Below, in pieces: positions 16,077 through 25,809 of a stretch of DNA of 49,414 nt (its first letter is position 1; every line of letters begins with the position of its first letter). The notes beneath the pieces are model-generated. The model saw nothing but the letters and a program-made list of their open reading frames with translations, searched no databases and was not told where the DNA came from. A program made the translations under genes and the position numbers. This stretch comes from Kofleriaceae bacterium (GTDB lineage Bacteria; Myxococcota_A; Polyangia; Haliangiales; Haliangiaceae), in the NCBI GenBank assembly GCA_024762925.1, contig JANTGM010000038.1, forward strand, positions 1 to 49,414, in the 5' to 3' direction.

Positions 16077-17246
16077 ATGGGGCTAAAGCGAAGGTCTGGT
16101 TTGGGCCTATGTGCACCAGTTGTTGTGGGCGGGACTCCTCCGCGACCCACGCTCAAGCCAAAAGTCACATACCACGCAAAAACGGGTCGCATGTACCTCT
16201 TTGGAGGCGACAAGCCAGCCGATGAGGTGCGCGCTGAGTACAAACTGTGCGATAGGCCCATCGAACAGCGCAATGCACTGTATTACCTAGCGACCAGCAT
16301 TGAGTCGGATCGGATGTCGTGGTGCGGGCCGTTTGCCTCTGACACTGCCGAACCATTTCTAAGAAATATTCCCAGCGGCGCAATTCCCCGTTCCGAACAC
16401 GTGTGGATTCCAGCGGCAAACCCCGACTTCCTCATGGCGCAGGGAGGTTCGTATATGGCGTGTGGTGTTTCGTACATGGACCAGGGCGGCATGGCCGATT
16501 GGCTCGCATTTGATACGGAAGCAAATCAATGGACTGAGCTACAGCCACCTATTGCGGATGATCACAGCGAATGGGCAGTGCCAAAGAACGTGCATCGTCT
16601 TCCCGTGTTATCTGGACACGCAGGCGCTCTCGACAGCAGAACCGGTCGTATCCTGCTGTTAATGGCCTTTGGTGAAGAGTTTGAGATACCTGCTTTCGAC
16701 CCCAAGCAAGGTCTTCCCGGCTTCGTCTTCTTTAGTGAAGGGGAGCCGGCGAAGTGGGACTTTCAGGCGTTGGAAACCACGGGGGAAGGGCCAAGCTATC
16801 GCGCATGGTACAGCATGACGATTACTGGACGTCGCCTGATTGTCTTTGGCGGCGCACACCAAGCATTCGAGCAGGGCAAGTGGCAAGTCATGTACCCAGA
16901 CGACGTGTGTACACTCGATCTTGATACGATGCACTGGTCCAAGCTAGAGACGTTGGGCGCAACTCCTGAAGGGCGAATGCATCACGGTGCAATTGCTCTT
17001 GATGAGAACCGACTGCTTATCCTAGGAGGGGAACGGGGATTTGGCGAGACGTCGAGAGGTCTCACGGATGCACACGTCTTGGACGTATCGAGCGCCACGT
17101 GGACAAGACTTACGGAGTCGCTCAGTACGCCACGCCATGCAACTTGGGTTGGCTGCGGTCCTCCAGGGGCGGTCCGGGTGTTTGCACTTGGCGGCGACTC
17201 AGAAACGTTCTCGGTGTTCGAGTTTCACGCCGAATACTCCGTGTGA
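16077..17246 (+). CDS. Kelch-repeat protein
   Basis: 389 residues. Repeated Kelch blades are visible: TGRMYLFGGDKPADE (about 40), RLIVFGGAHQAFEQ (about 255), RLLILGGERGFGE (about 315) and VRVFALGGDSETF (about 375), each with the double Gly after a beta strand. PEGRMHHGAIALD and STPRHATWVG fit the conserved strand before the GG. A beta-propeller of about five or six blades is expected, used for protein or carbohydrate binding. The N-terminus (MGLKRRSGLGLCAPVVVGG) is not a convincing signal peptide, so location is unclear. A GAGG ribosome site precedes the ATG. The gene is convergent with the vWA protein downstream. Several Cys residues hint at an exported protein, in which case the true start may differ. 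Confidence 0.75.
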   Translation: MGLKRRSGLGLCAPVVVGGTPPRPTLKPKVTYHAKTGRMYLFGGDKPADEVRAEYKLCDRPIEQRNALYYLATSIESDRMSWCGPFASDTAEPFLRNIPSGAIPRSEHVWIPAANPDFLMAQGGSYMACGVSYMDQGGMADWLAFDTEANQWTELQPPIADDHSEWAVPKNVHRLPVLSGHAGALDSRTGRILLLMAFGEEFEIPAFDPKQGLPGFVFFSEGEPAKWDFQALETTGEGPSYRAWYSMTITGRRLIVFGGAHQAFEQGKWQVMYPDDVCTLDLDTMHWSKLETLGATPEGRMHHGAIALDENRLLILGGERGFGETSRGLTDAHVLDVSSATWTRLTESLSTPRHATWVGCGPPGAVRVFALGGDSETFSVFEFHAEYSV

Positions 17247-17306
17247 TTCACGCAACTCTCTCTCATCTGTCTCTCTGTGAGCAGACGGAGCACGATCGAG
17301 CTTACG

Positions 17307-18770
17307 CTACTGGGCAAGCTCGAAGGCGTCTTGCTGATTGCGCTTGGTCTGCGCACTGGAGTCTCGAGCCGGTGCGGCCTCGTCAAACCCCGCAGCCGCT
17401 CCGCCCAAGGAGCCCGCTGACTTGCCGAATGCACTATTGAAGTCGGGTGCACGCCCCTTGGGAATGTTCTTGGCGGCCGCCTTCTTGCGTTTTGCGCCCC
17501 TGGCTCGCTGCGCCTGAAGGATTCTGCGGGCTCCACCTCGGTCACCTCGTTCAAAGGCAAGGTTTGCTTCTTCTAGGCTCTTGGCCGTCTCACTCAGAGT
17601 AAGACGGCCGGAAACCAAAGCATCCAAATCAGAGGTTTTCGTAGTGTCAGTAGTGGCGAGCGCGATCAGAGCCCCCTCACAGGTGCCCTCCTTGGCTTCT
17701 GCAAGATCATCATAGCGAAACTTGATGTTGGCGATTGGGCGTTCCCCTTCCGGGCCCTGTGGCACACGAAGTCTCACTAGGAGCGTCTTGCGGTCGTTCT
17801 GCGCGAAGGTACCCATGGGGACGATCAATCGATTGCCCTCACGCTCAAAGGCGCGATCGAAGACTTCATCGACAAAGACGCCGGGCTCAAGATCAACGGT
17901 GACTTCTGCGTTTAGTGCCAGAGTTTTTCCTAGGGCATCCATCTCTTTGTCAAAGATACTCGCAAGCTGATCGGGGCGGTCAACGAAGTGGTGGCGCCCG
18001 TTGGAGGTTCTAGCTAGAGCAGCCATGACGCGCTCGTTGTAATCAACATCTACACCAATCGTGGTGATCGCCATGTTGTTCTTGCGGCAGTCCTCGGCGA
18101 TGCGGGTGAAGCCGCGAACATCTTGAACCCCAACGGTTGCCTCACCATCGCTGAGCAAGACGATGCGTGTGACTTTGTCAGCGTTGGCGCGCGCCATGCG
18201 TCGCGCTAGATCGATGCCACATGAAATGCATGTTTCCCCTTGAGCACGAACCTTCTTGAGTGCTGCGAGTACGTTGTCTCGAGAGGTCGAGCTGATGACA
18301 GTAGGCGAGACAATCACATCGGCGGTTTGGCCGTAGGTGATGACACTGACAACATCGCCGTCACGCAGTTGGCCAAGCGCGGTGCGCGCACCTTCGATGG
18401 CATTTTTGAGGCGCTTGCCTCGCATGGAACCGGATTTGTCGATGACGATTGCAAGATTGAGTTGGGCCGGGTTGGCTGCCTCCTTGGTTGCATCCGCGTT
18501 GATGTCAACGAAGAGAAATGACTCGCTGCTTCGGTCTGATGGGATGATGGCGTGACCAAGTCGGCCCTCCATCATGAGTGTGTCACCGGTTATGAAAGAT
18601 GACTTGTCGATAGGTGCTGGCTCGTCGATGGGCGTTACAAGTTCGCTTGTGGCTGGGGCATCTACGCGAGCCTCCGAAGCACTTCCGCTGGGGCCGGTGG
18701 CCGACCACACTGCGACCGAGGTGCTTGCCATTCCTGCCATCGCCACTGCCATAAATACCGATAATTTCAT
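17307..18770 (-). CDS. Exported vWA-domain protein
   Basis: 487 residues from the ATG at 18770, which opens a signal peptide (MKLSVFMAVAMAGMASTSVAVW). The vWA domain spans about residues 95-275. LAIVIDKSGSM carries the MIDAS D-x-S-x-S, with a conserved Thr near VSVITYGQTA and RIVLLSDGEATVG as the final MIDAS Asp. A beta-sandwich-like segment follows (VTVDLEPGVFVDEVFD to IANIKFRYDDL), and then a Lys/Arg/Ala-rich tail that is probably disordered. The layout matches exported YfbK/CoxE-like vWA proteins of myxobacteria. These use metal-dependent adhesion for complex assembly, usually with no known partner. An upstream in-frame start at 18851 would add 27 residues without a signal peptide and is less likely. 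Confidence 0.85.
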   Translation of the reverse strand: MKLSVFMAVAMAGMASTSVAVWSATGPSGSASEARVDAPATSELVTPIDEPAPIDKSSFITGDTLMMEGRLGHAIIPSDRSSESFLFVDINADATKEAANPAQLNLAIVIDKSGSMRGKRLKNAIEGARTALGQLRDGDVVSVITYGQTADVIVSPTVISSTSRDNVLAALKKVRAQGETCISCGIDLARRMARANADKVTRIVLLSDGEATVGVQDVRGFTRIAEDCRKNNMAITTIGVDVDYNERVMAALARTSNGRHHFVDRPDQLASIFDKEMDALGKTLALNAEVTVDLEPGVFVDEVFDRAFEREGNRLIVPMGTFAQNDRKTLLVRLRVPQGPEGERPIANIKFRYDDLAEAKEGTCEGALIALATTDTTKTSDLDALVSGRLTLSETAKSLEEANLAFERGDRGGARRILQAQRARGAKRKKAAAKNIPKGRAPDFNSAFGKSAGSLGGAAAGFDEAAPARDSSAQTKRNQQDAFELAQ

Positions 18771-19102
18771 GCTCTTTTGTCCTAACTCGCAATCAAGGCG
18801 TCGAACCAGAATGGTCCAAGGGGCGACCATTTCGCTCGAGGTTGGTATCAACGTCTAAGGCGCCGATTCGTGTCACAGAATTTTCACCATGGGAGAAAAT
18901 ATCGCTGACTCAAAGTTGTGAGATCTGGGTGGACCTCACAAAGGCTGCCCCAAAAGGCCCAATGCCGCGGCAGCAGCGGACAACGGTGTTGTTGATCCAC
19001 GTTCTGACTATCGCTGCCTGCATTCGCCGAAGCCAAAGCAGACACTGTCGAGGCATTGTCTGCCCCAATCTTGTGGCCGACTCCGTGCCAAGTCCGCGAC
19101 TC
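18771..19102. other. Intergenic region with an inverted repeat
   Basis: No gene is seen between the TPR lipoprotein and vWA genes (both minus). At 18916-18941 the arms TTGTGAG and CTCACAA flank a 12-nt centre. Read on the minus strand this may end the TPR lipoprotein transcript or serve as an operator for the vWA gene. No long T-run follows. Confidence 0.4.
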
Positions 19103-20137
19103 TTACCGCTTGGCCTTTAGATCGTCGGCGCGCTGTTTCGCTTGGGCTGCCAAGGCGCTCTGTGGGTAGGTCTTTGCGAGTTTGCGCAGCGTCTTGATTG
19201 CAGCAGCGAATTGGCCGGATCTCTCCTGACACACACTTGCGTTGTACAGAAGCTGGTCGCCCTGAAATGTTGTCACCTTCGAATCTCGCTTGTAGAGTCT
19301 TATGAACGCTTTTCCACACTCAGTATAGTTCTTAATCTCGACGAGCTTCGTCGCCGCCTTGCGTCCCGCCTGATGACGCAGAGTAAGGAGTAGTTCGCCC
19401 AGCTCTGGGCGATTTCCGATGAGCGCCGCGTTCTTGAGCATTGCGGCGACGTGCGTGTTTATGCCTTGAATGTCGCCACGCTTATTTAGGGAGTCGAGTA
19501 GGAGTTGTGCCGCGTACTCCGCCTCTGCGCTAGCGGGGAAGCGCTCAATCACGATTTCAAAGCTGGGTATTGCCAGTTCGAAGTGCCCATAGTCGTAGTG
19601 GATGCGACCCCTTCGGTACTCGATGCGACCAAGCTCAGCGTCGTTGGCGTTCAGAATGGAGGCAAGCTGTCCAAGCACCGATACCCGCGAGACCTCGCGA
19701 TCCGGCAGAGGGTGCGTTCTTTCCGACTTGCTCGCTTTGGGGCTCGGATTCAAGGAATCGGCACGTTCCCAGCCTGCCAGAGCACCGCGCAGGAGTTTCA
19801 TTTGCTCCGTGGTGTCGTTCTCCATCTTGGCCGCAGCTGCCAGAGCACCCGCAGCGCGATTCCATGCAATTGGGTCTTGCGAGTTTTTCTCAGCTTCTTG
19901 CCAGAGTTTGTCTGCATAGGCACGCGCTTCTTCTGGGGTCTGTGGTGTCGATGGCGCTGTTACGGGTTTCCTTGGCGACGCCTCATGTGCTGCATCCTCA
20001 GCCTGCGGAGCTTGGCTTGCTGCTGTCGTGTCCTGTGCCTCCGAACCTTTGCTCGAGCTACAAGCGAGGCTGAGCGGTAATGCAAGCAGCGCGATGATGT
20101 GCGAGCGATACGTGAGAAAGTACGGCATGGTCAGCAA
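19103..20137 (-). CDS. TPR-type periplasmic lipoprotein
   Basis: 344 residues with a lipoprotein signal ending LALPLSLAC (lipobox SLAC, +2 Ser, so outer-membrane sorting is likely). A Pro/Ala/Glu-rich linker leads to helical repeats from about residue 70. GRIHYDYGHFELAIPSFEIVIERFPASAEAEYAAQLLLDSL and YNASVCQERSGQFAAAIKTLRKLAKTYPQSALAAQAKQRADDL are clear TPR pairs of the YbgF/BamD-like sort. Such lipoproteins are scaffolds at the envelope. The first ATG (20137) and a second at codon 4 are both usable. It is divergent from the zinc-ribbon gene, with 113 bp between starts. Confidence 0.8.
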   Translation of the reverse strand: MLTMPYFLTYRSHIIALLALPLSLACSSSKGSEAQDTTAASQAPQAEDAAHEASPRKPVTAPSTPQTPEEARAYADKLWQEAEKNSQDPIAWNRAAGALAAAAKMENDTTEQMKLLRGALAGWERADSLNPSPKASKSERTHPLPDREVSRVSVLGQLASILNANDAELGRIEYRRGRIHYDYGHFELAIPSFEIVIERFPASAEAEYAAQLLLDSLNKRGDIQGINTHVAAMLKNAALIGNRPELGELLLTLRHQAGRKAATKLVEIKNYTECGKAFIRLYKRDSKVTTFQGDQLLYNASVCQERSGQFAAAIKTLRKLAKTYPQSALAAQAKQRADDLKAKR

Positions 20138-20250
20138 TTATTGACTGCGCGGCTGCAGAGAGCCAAGGCTTCCTGCACGGTTCTGCGATCGTTGGCAGGA
20201 TGCAGACCATGCTTGGAGTGCGGGTCAATCGGTATAGGATGGGCGAAGAC

Positions 20251-20865
20251 ATGACCAGGAAGAAGAAGACACGCGCCACTCGCGATGGCGCCGCCAACTA
20301 CCGGGGGTTCCGAGAGCACCCACGGTATGGCCAGGCTCCGCGCATTACCGGCCTTAACCCCGTGGAAGTGCGACCAATAGCACCGGGTATGCCCATCATC
20401 AACTTCATCGAGCACTCAGGGCAGAGAATTCCAAACACCGCAATCCAAGCGGATGCAGCGAAACAAAAACTCGTTGGTCCCTTCGGTGCTGTGAGCCACT
20501 ACTTCGATCTTCATTGCGTGTGCTCCAATTGTGAGTTGGATTTCCTCTTCTTTGCGGAAGAGCAGAAGCACTGGTACGAGGACCTCGGACTATCGCTCGA
20601 CAAACAATGTGAATACTGTGTCGTGTGTCGCCACCGCTACCAAACGCTGAAGCAAAAACACCGCCGCTACGAAGAACTCTGTCGTGTGTCAACATTGTCG
20701 GAGGATGAGGCGTTTGAAATGGCTGACTGCTGTCTGAGTCTCATCGAAGCCACCATGTTTCTGAATCCACCAACAGAACGGGTTCGTATGCTACTCAATC
20801 GGCTTCCGGAACGCCGCTGCCGCAAGTTGCGAAAGCACCTGCGGGCCGCGGAAGAGCTAGCGTGA
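20251..20865 (+). CDS. Zinc-ribbon protein
   Basis: 204 residues from the ATG at 20251 (starting MTRKKKTRATRDGAANY); an ATG at 20239 and one at 20200 are in frame. The central part has two CxxC knuckles, HCVCSNCELDFLFFAEEQ and QCEYCVVCRHR, separated by about 30 residues with a KHWYEDLGL motif. This is the layout of the probable zinc-ribbon family PF13451 (zf-trcl), whose members often bind RNA or the ribosome but lack a firm role. A basic N-terminus and helical C-terminus (RVRMLLNRLPERRCRKLRKHL) support nucleic-acid or protein binding. No signal peptide, so cytoplasmic. A TATAGGAT box at about 20229 may be a -10 element, which would favour the 20251 start. Confidence 0.7.
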   Translation: MTRKKKTRATRDGAANYRGFREHPRYGQAPRITGLNPVEVRPIAPGMPIINFIEHSGQRIPNTAIQADAAKQKLVGPFGAVSHYFDLHCVCSNCELDFLFFAEEQKHWYEDLGLSLDKQCEYCVVCRHRYQTLKQKHRRYEELCRVSTLSEDEAFEMADCCLSLIEATMFLNPPTERVRMLLNRLPERRCRKLRKHLRAAEELA

Positions 20866-20887
20866 ACCGCGAGTATTGGCTTGCAGA

Positions 20888-20907
20888 GCCCCGTGATCCC
20901 ACGGGGC
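20888..20907 (+). terminator. Stem-loop after the zinc-ribbon gene
   Basis: A perfect 8-bp GC-rich stem GCCCCGTG/CACGGGGC with an ATCC loop begins 22 nt after the stop codon at 20865 and ends 57 nt before the alpha-2-macroglobulin start. T-richness downstream is modest (a TTTTT about 25 nt later). A terminator or attenuator is likely. Confidence 0.55.
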
Positions 20908-20964
20908 AGCTCTTGCCTTGAATCTCACCATTTTTCGGGAACGAAACGAACTCCTGGGTGTCCC

Positions 20965-23900
20965 ATGCGTGTGCCCAAACTTCCCCCATGCGCGCGTCCC
21001 CCCCTTGTCGCGCTCGCGACAGCTAGTGTTCTTCTTCTTCTCAGTTTCTTAGGCCCGACCCGAGCGGAAGCTCAGTTGGCAGCAAGCGGCTTTGAGCTTG
21101 CGCTGCACGGCAATGGGGAGGGCGTCGCGGGCAAGACAACCCGGTTTCGAGGCATTGCCTACCGAGTGCGCGGCGTGGCGCAGCTAGAGCCTCTTGGCCG
21201 GGCGCAAGTTCGCGCGCGCGTCGTGATCGCAGGCACGAAGAAAAAAAAGGTGTGGCGCGAGATGCGGGCAGACCAGAGAGGGTTTTTTCAGATCGATGTA
21301 CCAATGCCCAAGAACCAAGAGGTGTCCGCTCAACTCGAGATTGCGGTTGGTGATGGCTCTGATGAGCGCGTGTTTGAGTTTCCTCTTCGGCTCCAGTCGC
21401 CATGGACGCTCGACTTGGTCACCGATCGTGCCCTCTATGAGCCAGGCGAGACCATCCACGCTTGGGCGCGTTTGCGAGATAGCCAATCGCGACGTCCACT
21501 CGCAAATACTGACATTCGGATGACTTCCGCGCCTGTTGCAGTGAACAGCCAAGTGCACACAACAGGCAATAGCGGTGTGGCTTCGATGACGGTACGGATC
21601 CCCAAGGAAGCCGAAGAAGGAACCCATCAGTTTGTCGCGGAAATTGACGGCCGGGAGATTACGCGCTCATATCGAATTGGTACGCGCACCTATGAGCGGT
21701 TGTTTGCGACGATGAACATCTCGCCGGAGACGGCAGCACCTCATGAGCCCATTGAGGTTGTCGTCAAGGTCTCGACAGCGAGTGGCACTCTTGTTCGCAA
21801 TGCGGAAGTTGAGATTCGAATCGATTCGGGTGCGGCAAGACGTGCGACTACCGACAGTCGCGGGATGGCAACATTGACAATGCGAACTCCTTCTTACATG
21901 ACGCATGCCACCGGTGCAGTGTCGGTCGCGGCGCATGTCACGCATCCAGCGCATGGGGAGACCAATGCGCTCACAACTCTAGGCATTGAAGTTCCGCGTA
22001 CCCTCACCGTTGAAGCGGTGCCAAGCAATGCTGCACTCGTTCCCGAACTCCCCGGGCTGCTCTATGTTCGGTTGAGTCAAGGCGGGGGCAAGCCGGCCAA
22101 GCCTGGAACGCCAATTTCTGTGAGCGGAGCGGCAATTGTCGGAGGACGCGCGAGCGGAAAAACTGACAAGCACGGATTTGTCACAGTGCCCACTCGCCTG
22201 CCCACGGGTGCCGCCATTGGTGACCATGAACGTGCCTCGACCACGGTGCTTGTGCATGTGGAAGGAGATGCGCCCCGCACAGCCTCAATCGATATCGCGG
22301 TGGCGCGGCTTGCAGAGGTGGTTCCCAGCGTGGATAAGGCCGTTGTCTCTCCTGCTGAGACGATTTCAGTAAAACTCGCACGCAGAACAAGCGCAAAGAA
22401 GGTCCCTGTCGTTGTAGAGCTCAGGTCGGAGAAGGGCCTTGTCGAAGCCAGAGTTGTGCCACCAGGTGTCAATCGATTGCGCTTTAAGACTCCTGGCGAT
22501 CGACTTGGGGTAATGACGGTGCTCGCTCGTCCCCTTCACCAAACGTCTGTCGTCGAAGGCACAGGCAGCATTGACGCATTTCTCGTTCGCCCTGCCAACC
22601 CGTTCTTTCCAACGGTGACGACCGACAAGAAGGTCTACCCAGTTGGCGGCACGGCAAATCTCACGTTGCAAACAGGGCGCGGATCTGAGAAGCGCTGGGC
22701 ATCAGTGCTGGTTCGCGACTTGGCCGCACACTCTGGCGAGCGGCCATTTCGCATGTTCTTCTTGGCACGGGCCTTCGACAAGGCGCTTATCGATTCGTCG
22801 AGCAAGTCGTCGCAGACGTTGTTGCGCACGGCCCTCGCGGATCACATCTACATGGACTCAGAGCCCACCAAGGCGCCTGATTTGCTTGATGCGTTGGGAG
22901 AAGAGGAGTTGGAAGGCTACGGCTTGGAAGCATCGCGTGAACGTGGTGTGCTTCGCGATCCATTTCCTTTGGCCGAGGAACTCGAGCGCAGAGGTGTTGG
23001 CAAGGTGATGCGTGAGATGGAGTCGCTGCTTTCGAATGCACTCATTGAGGGGCGCCTTTCAGATGTCACCATTCGTCGTGGCAATCGTTCGGAGTTTCGG
23101 TCAAGCATCTTAGAAGAACTCGGAGAGCATCCACTATCGCTTGGCGAGAAGGAAATCAGCCTAGCGATGCTATACGCCGTGGATTCCTCGTTTCGCTACG
23201 ATAATGTTGCAAGGCGAGTGGCGCGACGTCGCTTAATCGAGCTCTTAGTCGCCCTTGCGGTGTACCTCGACCCCGGCGATGATGCGACTCCTGCGCAGCG
23301 CGGAGCTGCTCGAGAACCGAGTGATCGTTGGCTTTCTCGAATGGTTGAGCGGGGTCTCATCACCGCCGATCAATTGTCTGACCCATGGGGCAGTCGATTC
23401 TCGTTGCGCCGAACCAACAAACCCGCTGTGGCGATTGCCATTGAGGCCGCATCTCTTGAGCTTGTGTCTCCCGGACCTGATGGAAAGCTTGGCACCCGCG
23501 ACGATGTAGCCAACCCCTTTGCGCGAGCGGTGCCAGCTGGGACGGTCTATGCGGTTGCATCGGGAGAAGACCGATTGATGGCAGCGCTGGCCAGGCTCGC
23601 ACCGGGCGCCGAGGTTCTTCGTAGGCTCCTCCAGGCCTACAAGCGAGTCACAGCGGAAGTGGCAGAAGAAGCCATTGGCGATGCCGTTGGCGCTAGCGTG
23701 AGCGAGGGCTGGGGCACCATTGGCACGGGAAGCTATGGCACGATTGGGCACGGGTCGGGCACAGGAAGTGGGTACGGCAGCGGCAGTGGACGCCTAGCGC
23801 GCCGCGCATCTCGTGCTCCCAAGGTCCGCGTGGGAAGTGCGAGAGCTTCGGGTGGCGTTAGCGGGTTCGCTCGCGTTGTGCGGGAGCGGTTTCCCTCCAC

Positions 23901-25809
23901 GCTACTGTTCGCCCCAGTCATCGAAGTGAGTTCCTCTGGCAGCACCAGCATTCCCGTTGCGCTCTCAGATGCGGTCACAACCTACTTGGCGGAAGTTGTT
24001 GTGTGGAGTGCAGACGGTTGGACATGGTCTACACAAACGCAAATTCGCGTCGACAAAGAGATTGTCGTCGATGCTCCGGTTCCTGAGTTTGCAACCGTTG
24101 GCGACGTGCTGCGCTTGCCTCTCCGTGTCGGAAATCGAAGTTCTCAAGAGCGGTCATTGGACGTATCGGTGTTCACACCGGGCGATGACTCCCGCCCTCA
24201 GTTCGTAGCAGCAGGTGTTCGTGTGCCAGCAAAAGACACAGCGGTCACGTCTGTTGAACTCAAGGTCGCAAAGGCGCAAGAAGGACACGTTACTGTCGGT
24301 GTGCGGTCTGCCAAGGGCGTTTCTTTGGATGCGGTGAAAAGGCCTATCAAGGTTCAGCGGTCGGCCCGCCGCGTTCGCAAGAGCGTCAACATGCTCGCAA
24401 GCGCAAACCGCAAGGGGCAGAAGGCGGAAACCTTGCGCTATGCCATTCCGAAAAACTCTCAAGAGCGCGATGGGTCGCAGTTGCATATTCGAGTAGGGGC
24501 GGGACTCTTTGATCAGCCAACGTCCGGTCCCGAAGCTCAGTGGTCTCGGGCATGGGACGGCGAGGTGCTCACCAACGACGACACCAAGAGCTGGCTCGTG
24601 GGATCGAGTCTACTCTTACAGGCAACCGCCATTGGAGTGGTCTGGAACGGAACCGAGTATCCCGATTCCTTCCTCGCAGAAGGCCTGCGAGCTCTGAGCG
24701 TCAAGATTGCAAAGCTCGACAAGATTTCCGATCCGAAGGCGCAACTCCGCGAACGGGTTACCTGCATGCTGGCCCTGTCTCCTGTGGTGAGAAATCTGCA
24801 TGCGCGTGTACCGCTTGATGCTGATATGGAAGCCGTGCTCACGAAACTTCGCAAAGACGTGCAGGCGACTGCTACCCAGATATCCGACGATCCCAAACTC
24901 TGGGCGATGAGCGCTGCCGCTTTGGCACTAACTGCGTCGGAGAGCGCCAAGCTCGCCCGAGTGCGTGAGCTCGTTCGCCGCGTTCGCAGGCACCAGCTTG
25001 TGGTGGGCCAACACACGTGGATTGCCGCCAGGGACGGTGTACACGAGACGAGTGCATATCTCTCGCTTGCCGAATTGAAGCTCGGTGAGCGAAAGCGTGC
25101 GCTGGCTCTGCTGCGCACGATCGCCACGCTCATAACCAGTAAACACAAACTCAGCTCTCGCACGAGGGTCATGGCCAAGCTGGCAGCACAACAGGCTAGT
25201 TCGTTTTCACCCCCACGTCACATCAACCTCTATGTGGATGGCAAGAAGCGACGGGTGGCACTTCAAAACGGCGTGGCGATTGTGGCGGCACCCGAAATAG
25301 GAACACCGGGGGAACACGCGCTTTCGATCGATACTGGGAATGAAGAACCCACACTCTTCTATCTAGAAGCTGTGTCGGAGTTTGGGCTGCCCTGGGATGA
25401 CGTCCCTGAAGTTCCTGGCTCAATTGTGGCCTCGATTGATGGGGCCAAGGGACGGGTGGGTGCTCGAACGAAGCTGGAGCTTGTCGTTCGAAATCGATCG
25501 CCACGGACCATCGCGAAACCGGTGGTGCAAGTGAGCTTGCCCGCGGGAGCCGAGCTCGATAAGCAAGCTAGGCAAGCGCTGCGTCGCCATTCTAGGGGAT
25601 ATTCTGAGGCGAATCGCGGTACCCTTGTTGTCCAGCTTGCGGGGCTCCCTCCGGGCGGAGTACGAAAGATACCTATCGAGTTTCGTTGGTCCGTGGGCGG
25701 CAAGCTGCAAGGTTTGGGGCTGGCAAGTTATCCGGCAGGGCAGCCTGAGAACGTCAGCGTCACGAAACCTCGAGTCCTAGACATCGCAAGCGCCAAGGAA
25801 ACGCCATGA
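20965..25809 (+). CDS. Alpha-2-macroglobulin-like giant exported protein, first paralogue
   Basis: 1614 residues from the ATG at 20965, which opens a signal peptide (core VALATASVLLLLSFLG, cleavage near AEAQ). Macroglobulin-type beta domains follow: VTDRALYEPGETIHAWARL at about 150 (MG2-like) and TTDKKVYPVGGTANLTLQT at about 550. At about 803-855 there is an inserted module with DPWGSRF and SPGPDGKLGTRDD, like the Ca-binding end of type II pseudopilins. A Gly/Ser linker at about 917-943 is followed by RERFPSTLLFAPVIEV and the A2M strand block VDAPVPEFATVGD. The C-terminal helices resemble the thioester domain, but no C-G-E-Q motif is present. Such proteins trap proteases or brace the envelope. 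Its stop overlaps the next paralogue by ATGA. Confidence 0.82.
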   Translation: MRVPKLPPCARPPLVALATASVLLLLSFLGPTRAEAQLAASGFELALHGNGEGVAGKTTRFRGIAYRVRGVAQLEPLGRAQVRARVVIAGTKKKKVWREMRADQRGFFQIDVPMPKNQEVSAQLEIAVGDGSDERVFEFPLRLQSPWTLDLVTDRALYEPGETIHAWARLRDSQSRRPLANTDIRMTSAPVAVNSQVHTTGNSGVASMTVRIPKEAEEGTHQFVAEIDGREITRSYRIGTRTYERLFATMNISPETAAPHEPIEVVVKVSTASGTLVRNAEVEIRIDSGAARRATTDSRGMATLTMRTPSYMTHATGAVSVAAHVTHPAHGETNALTTLGIEVPRTLTVEAVPSNAALVPELPGLLYVRLSQGGGKPAKPGTPISVSGAAIVGGRASGKTDKHGFVTVPTRLPTGAAIGDHERASTTVLVHVEGDAPRTASIDIAVARLAEVVPSVDKAVVSPAETISVKLARRTSAKKVPVVVELRSEKGLVEARVVPPGVNRLRFKTPGDRLGVMTVLARPLHQTSVVEGTGSIDAFLVRPANPFFPTVTTDKKVYPVGGTANLTLQTGRGSEKRWASVLVRDLAAHSGERPFRMFFLARAFDKALIDSSSKSSQTLLRTALADHIYMDSEPTKAPDLLDALGEEELEGYGLEASRERGVLRDPFPLAEELERRGVGKVMREMESLLSNALIEGRLSDVTIRRGNRSEFRSSILEELGEHPLSLGEKEISLAMLYAVDSSFRYDNVARRVARRRLIELLVALAVYLDPGDDATPAQRGAAREPSDRWLSRMVERGLITADQLSDPWGSRFSLRRTNKPAVAIAIEAASLELVSPGPDGKLGTRDDVANPFARAVPAGTVYAVASGEDRLMAALARLAPGAEVLRRLLQAYKRVTAEVAEEAIGDAVGASVSEGWGTIGTGSYGTIGHGSGTGSGYGSGSGRLARRASRAPKVRVGSARASGGVSGFARVVRERFPSTLLFAPVIEVSSSGSTSIPVALSDAVTTYLAEVVVWSADGWTWSTQTQIRVDKEIVVDAPVPEFATVGDVLRLPLRVGNRSSQERSLDVSVFTPGDDSRPQFVAAGVRVPAKDTAVTSVELKVAKAQEGHVTVGVRSAKGVSLDAVKRPIKVQRSARRVRKSVNMLASANRKGQKAETLRYAIPKNSQERDGSQLHIRVGAGLFDQPTSGPEAQWSRAWDGEVLTNDDTKSWLVGSSLLLQATAIGVVWNGTEYPDSFLAEGLRALSVKIAKLDKISDPKAQLRERVTCMLALSPVVRNLHARVPLDADMEAVLTKLRKDVQATATQISDDPKLWAMSAAALALTASESAKLARVRELVRRVRRHQLVVGQHTWIAARDGVHETSAYLSLAELKLGERKRALALLRTIATLITSKHKLSSRTRVMAKLAAQQASSFSPPRHINLYVDGKKRRVALQNGVAIVAAPEIGTPGEHALSIDTGNEEPTLFYLEAVSEFGLPWDDVPEVPGSIVASIDGAKGRVGARTKLELVVRNRSPRTIAKPVVQVSLPAGAELDKQARQALRRHSRGYSEANRGTLVVQLAGLPPGGVRKIPIEFRWSVGGKLQGLGLASYPAGQPENVSVTKPRVLDIASAKETP

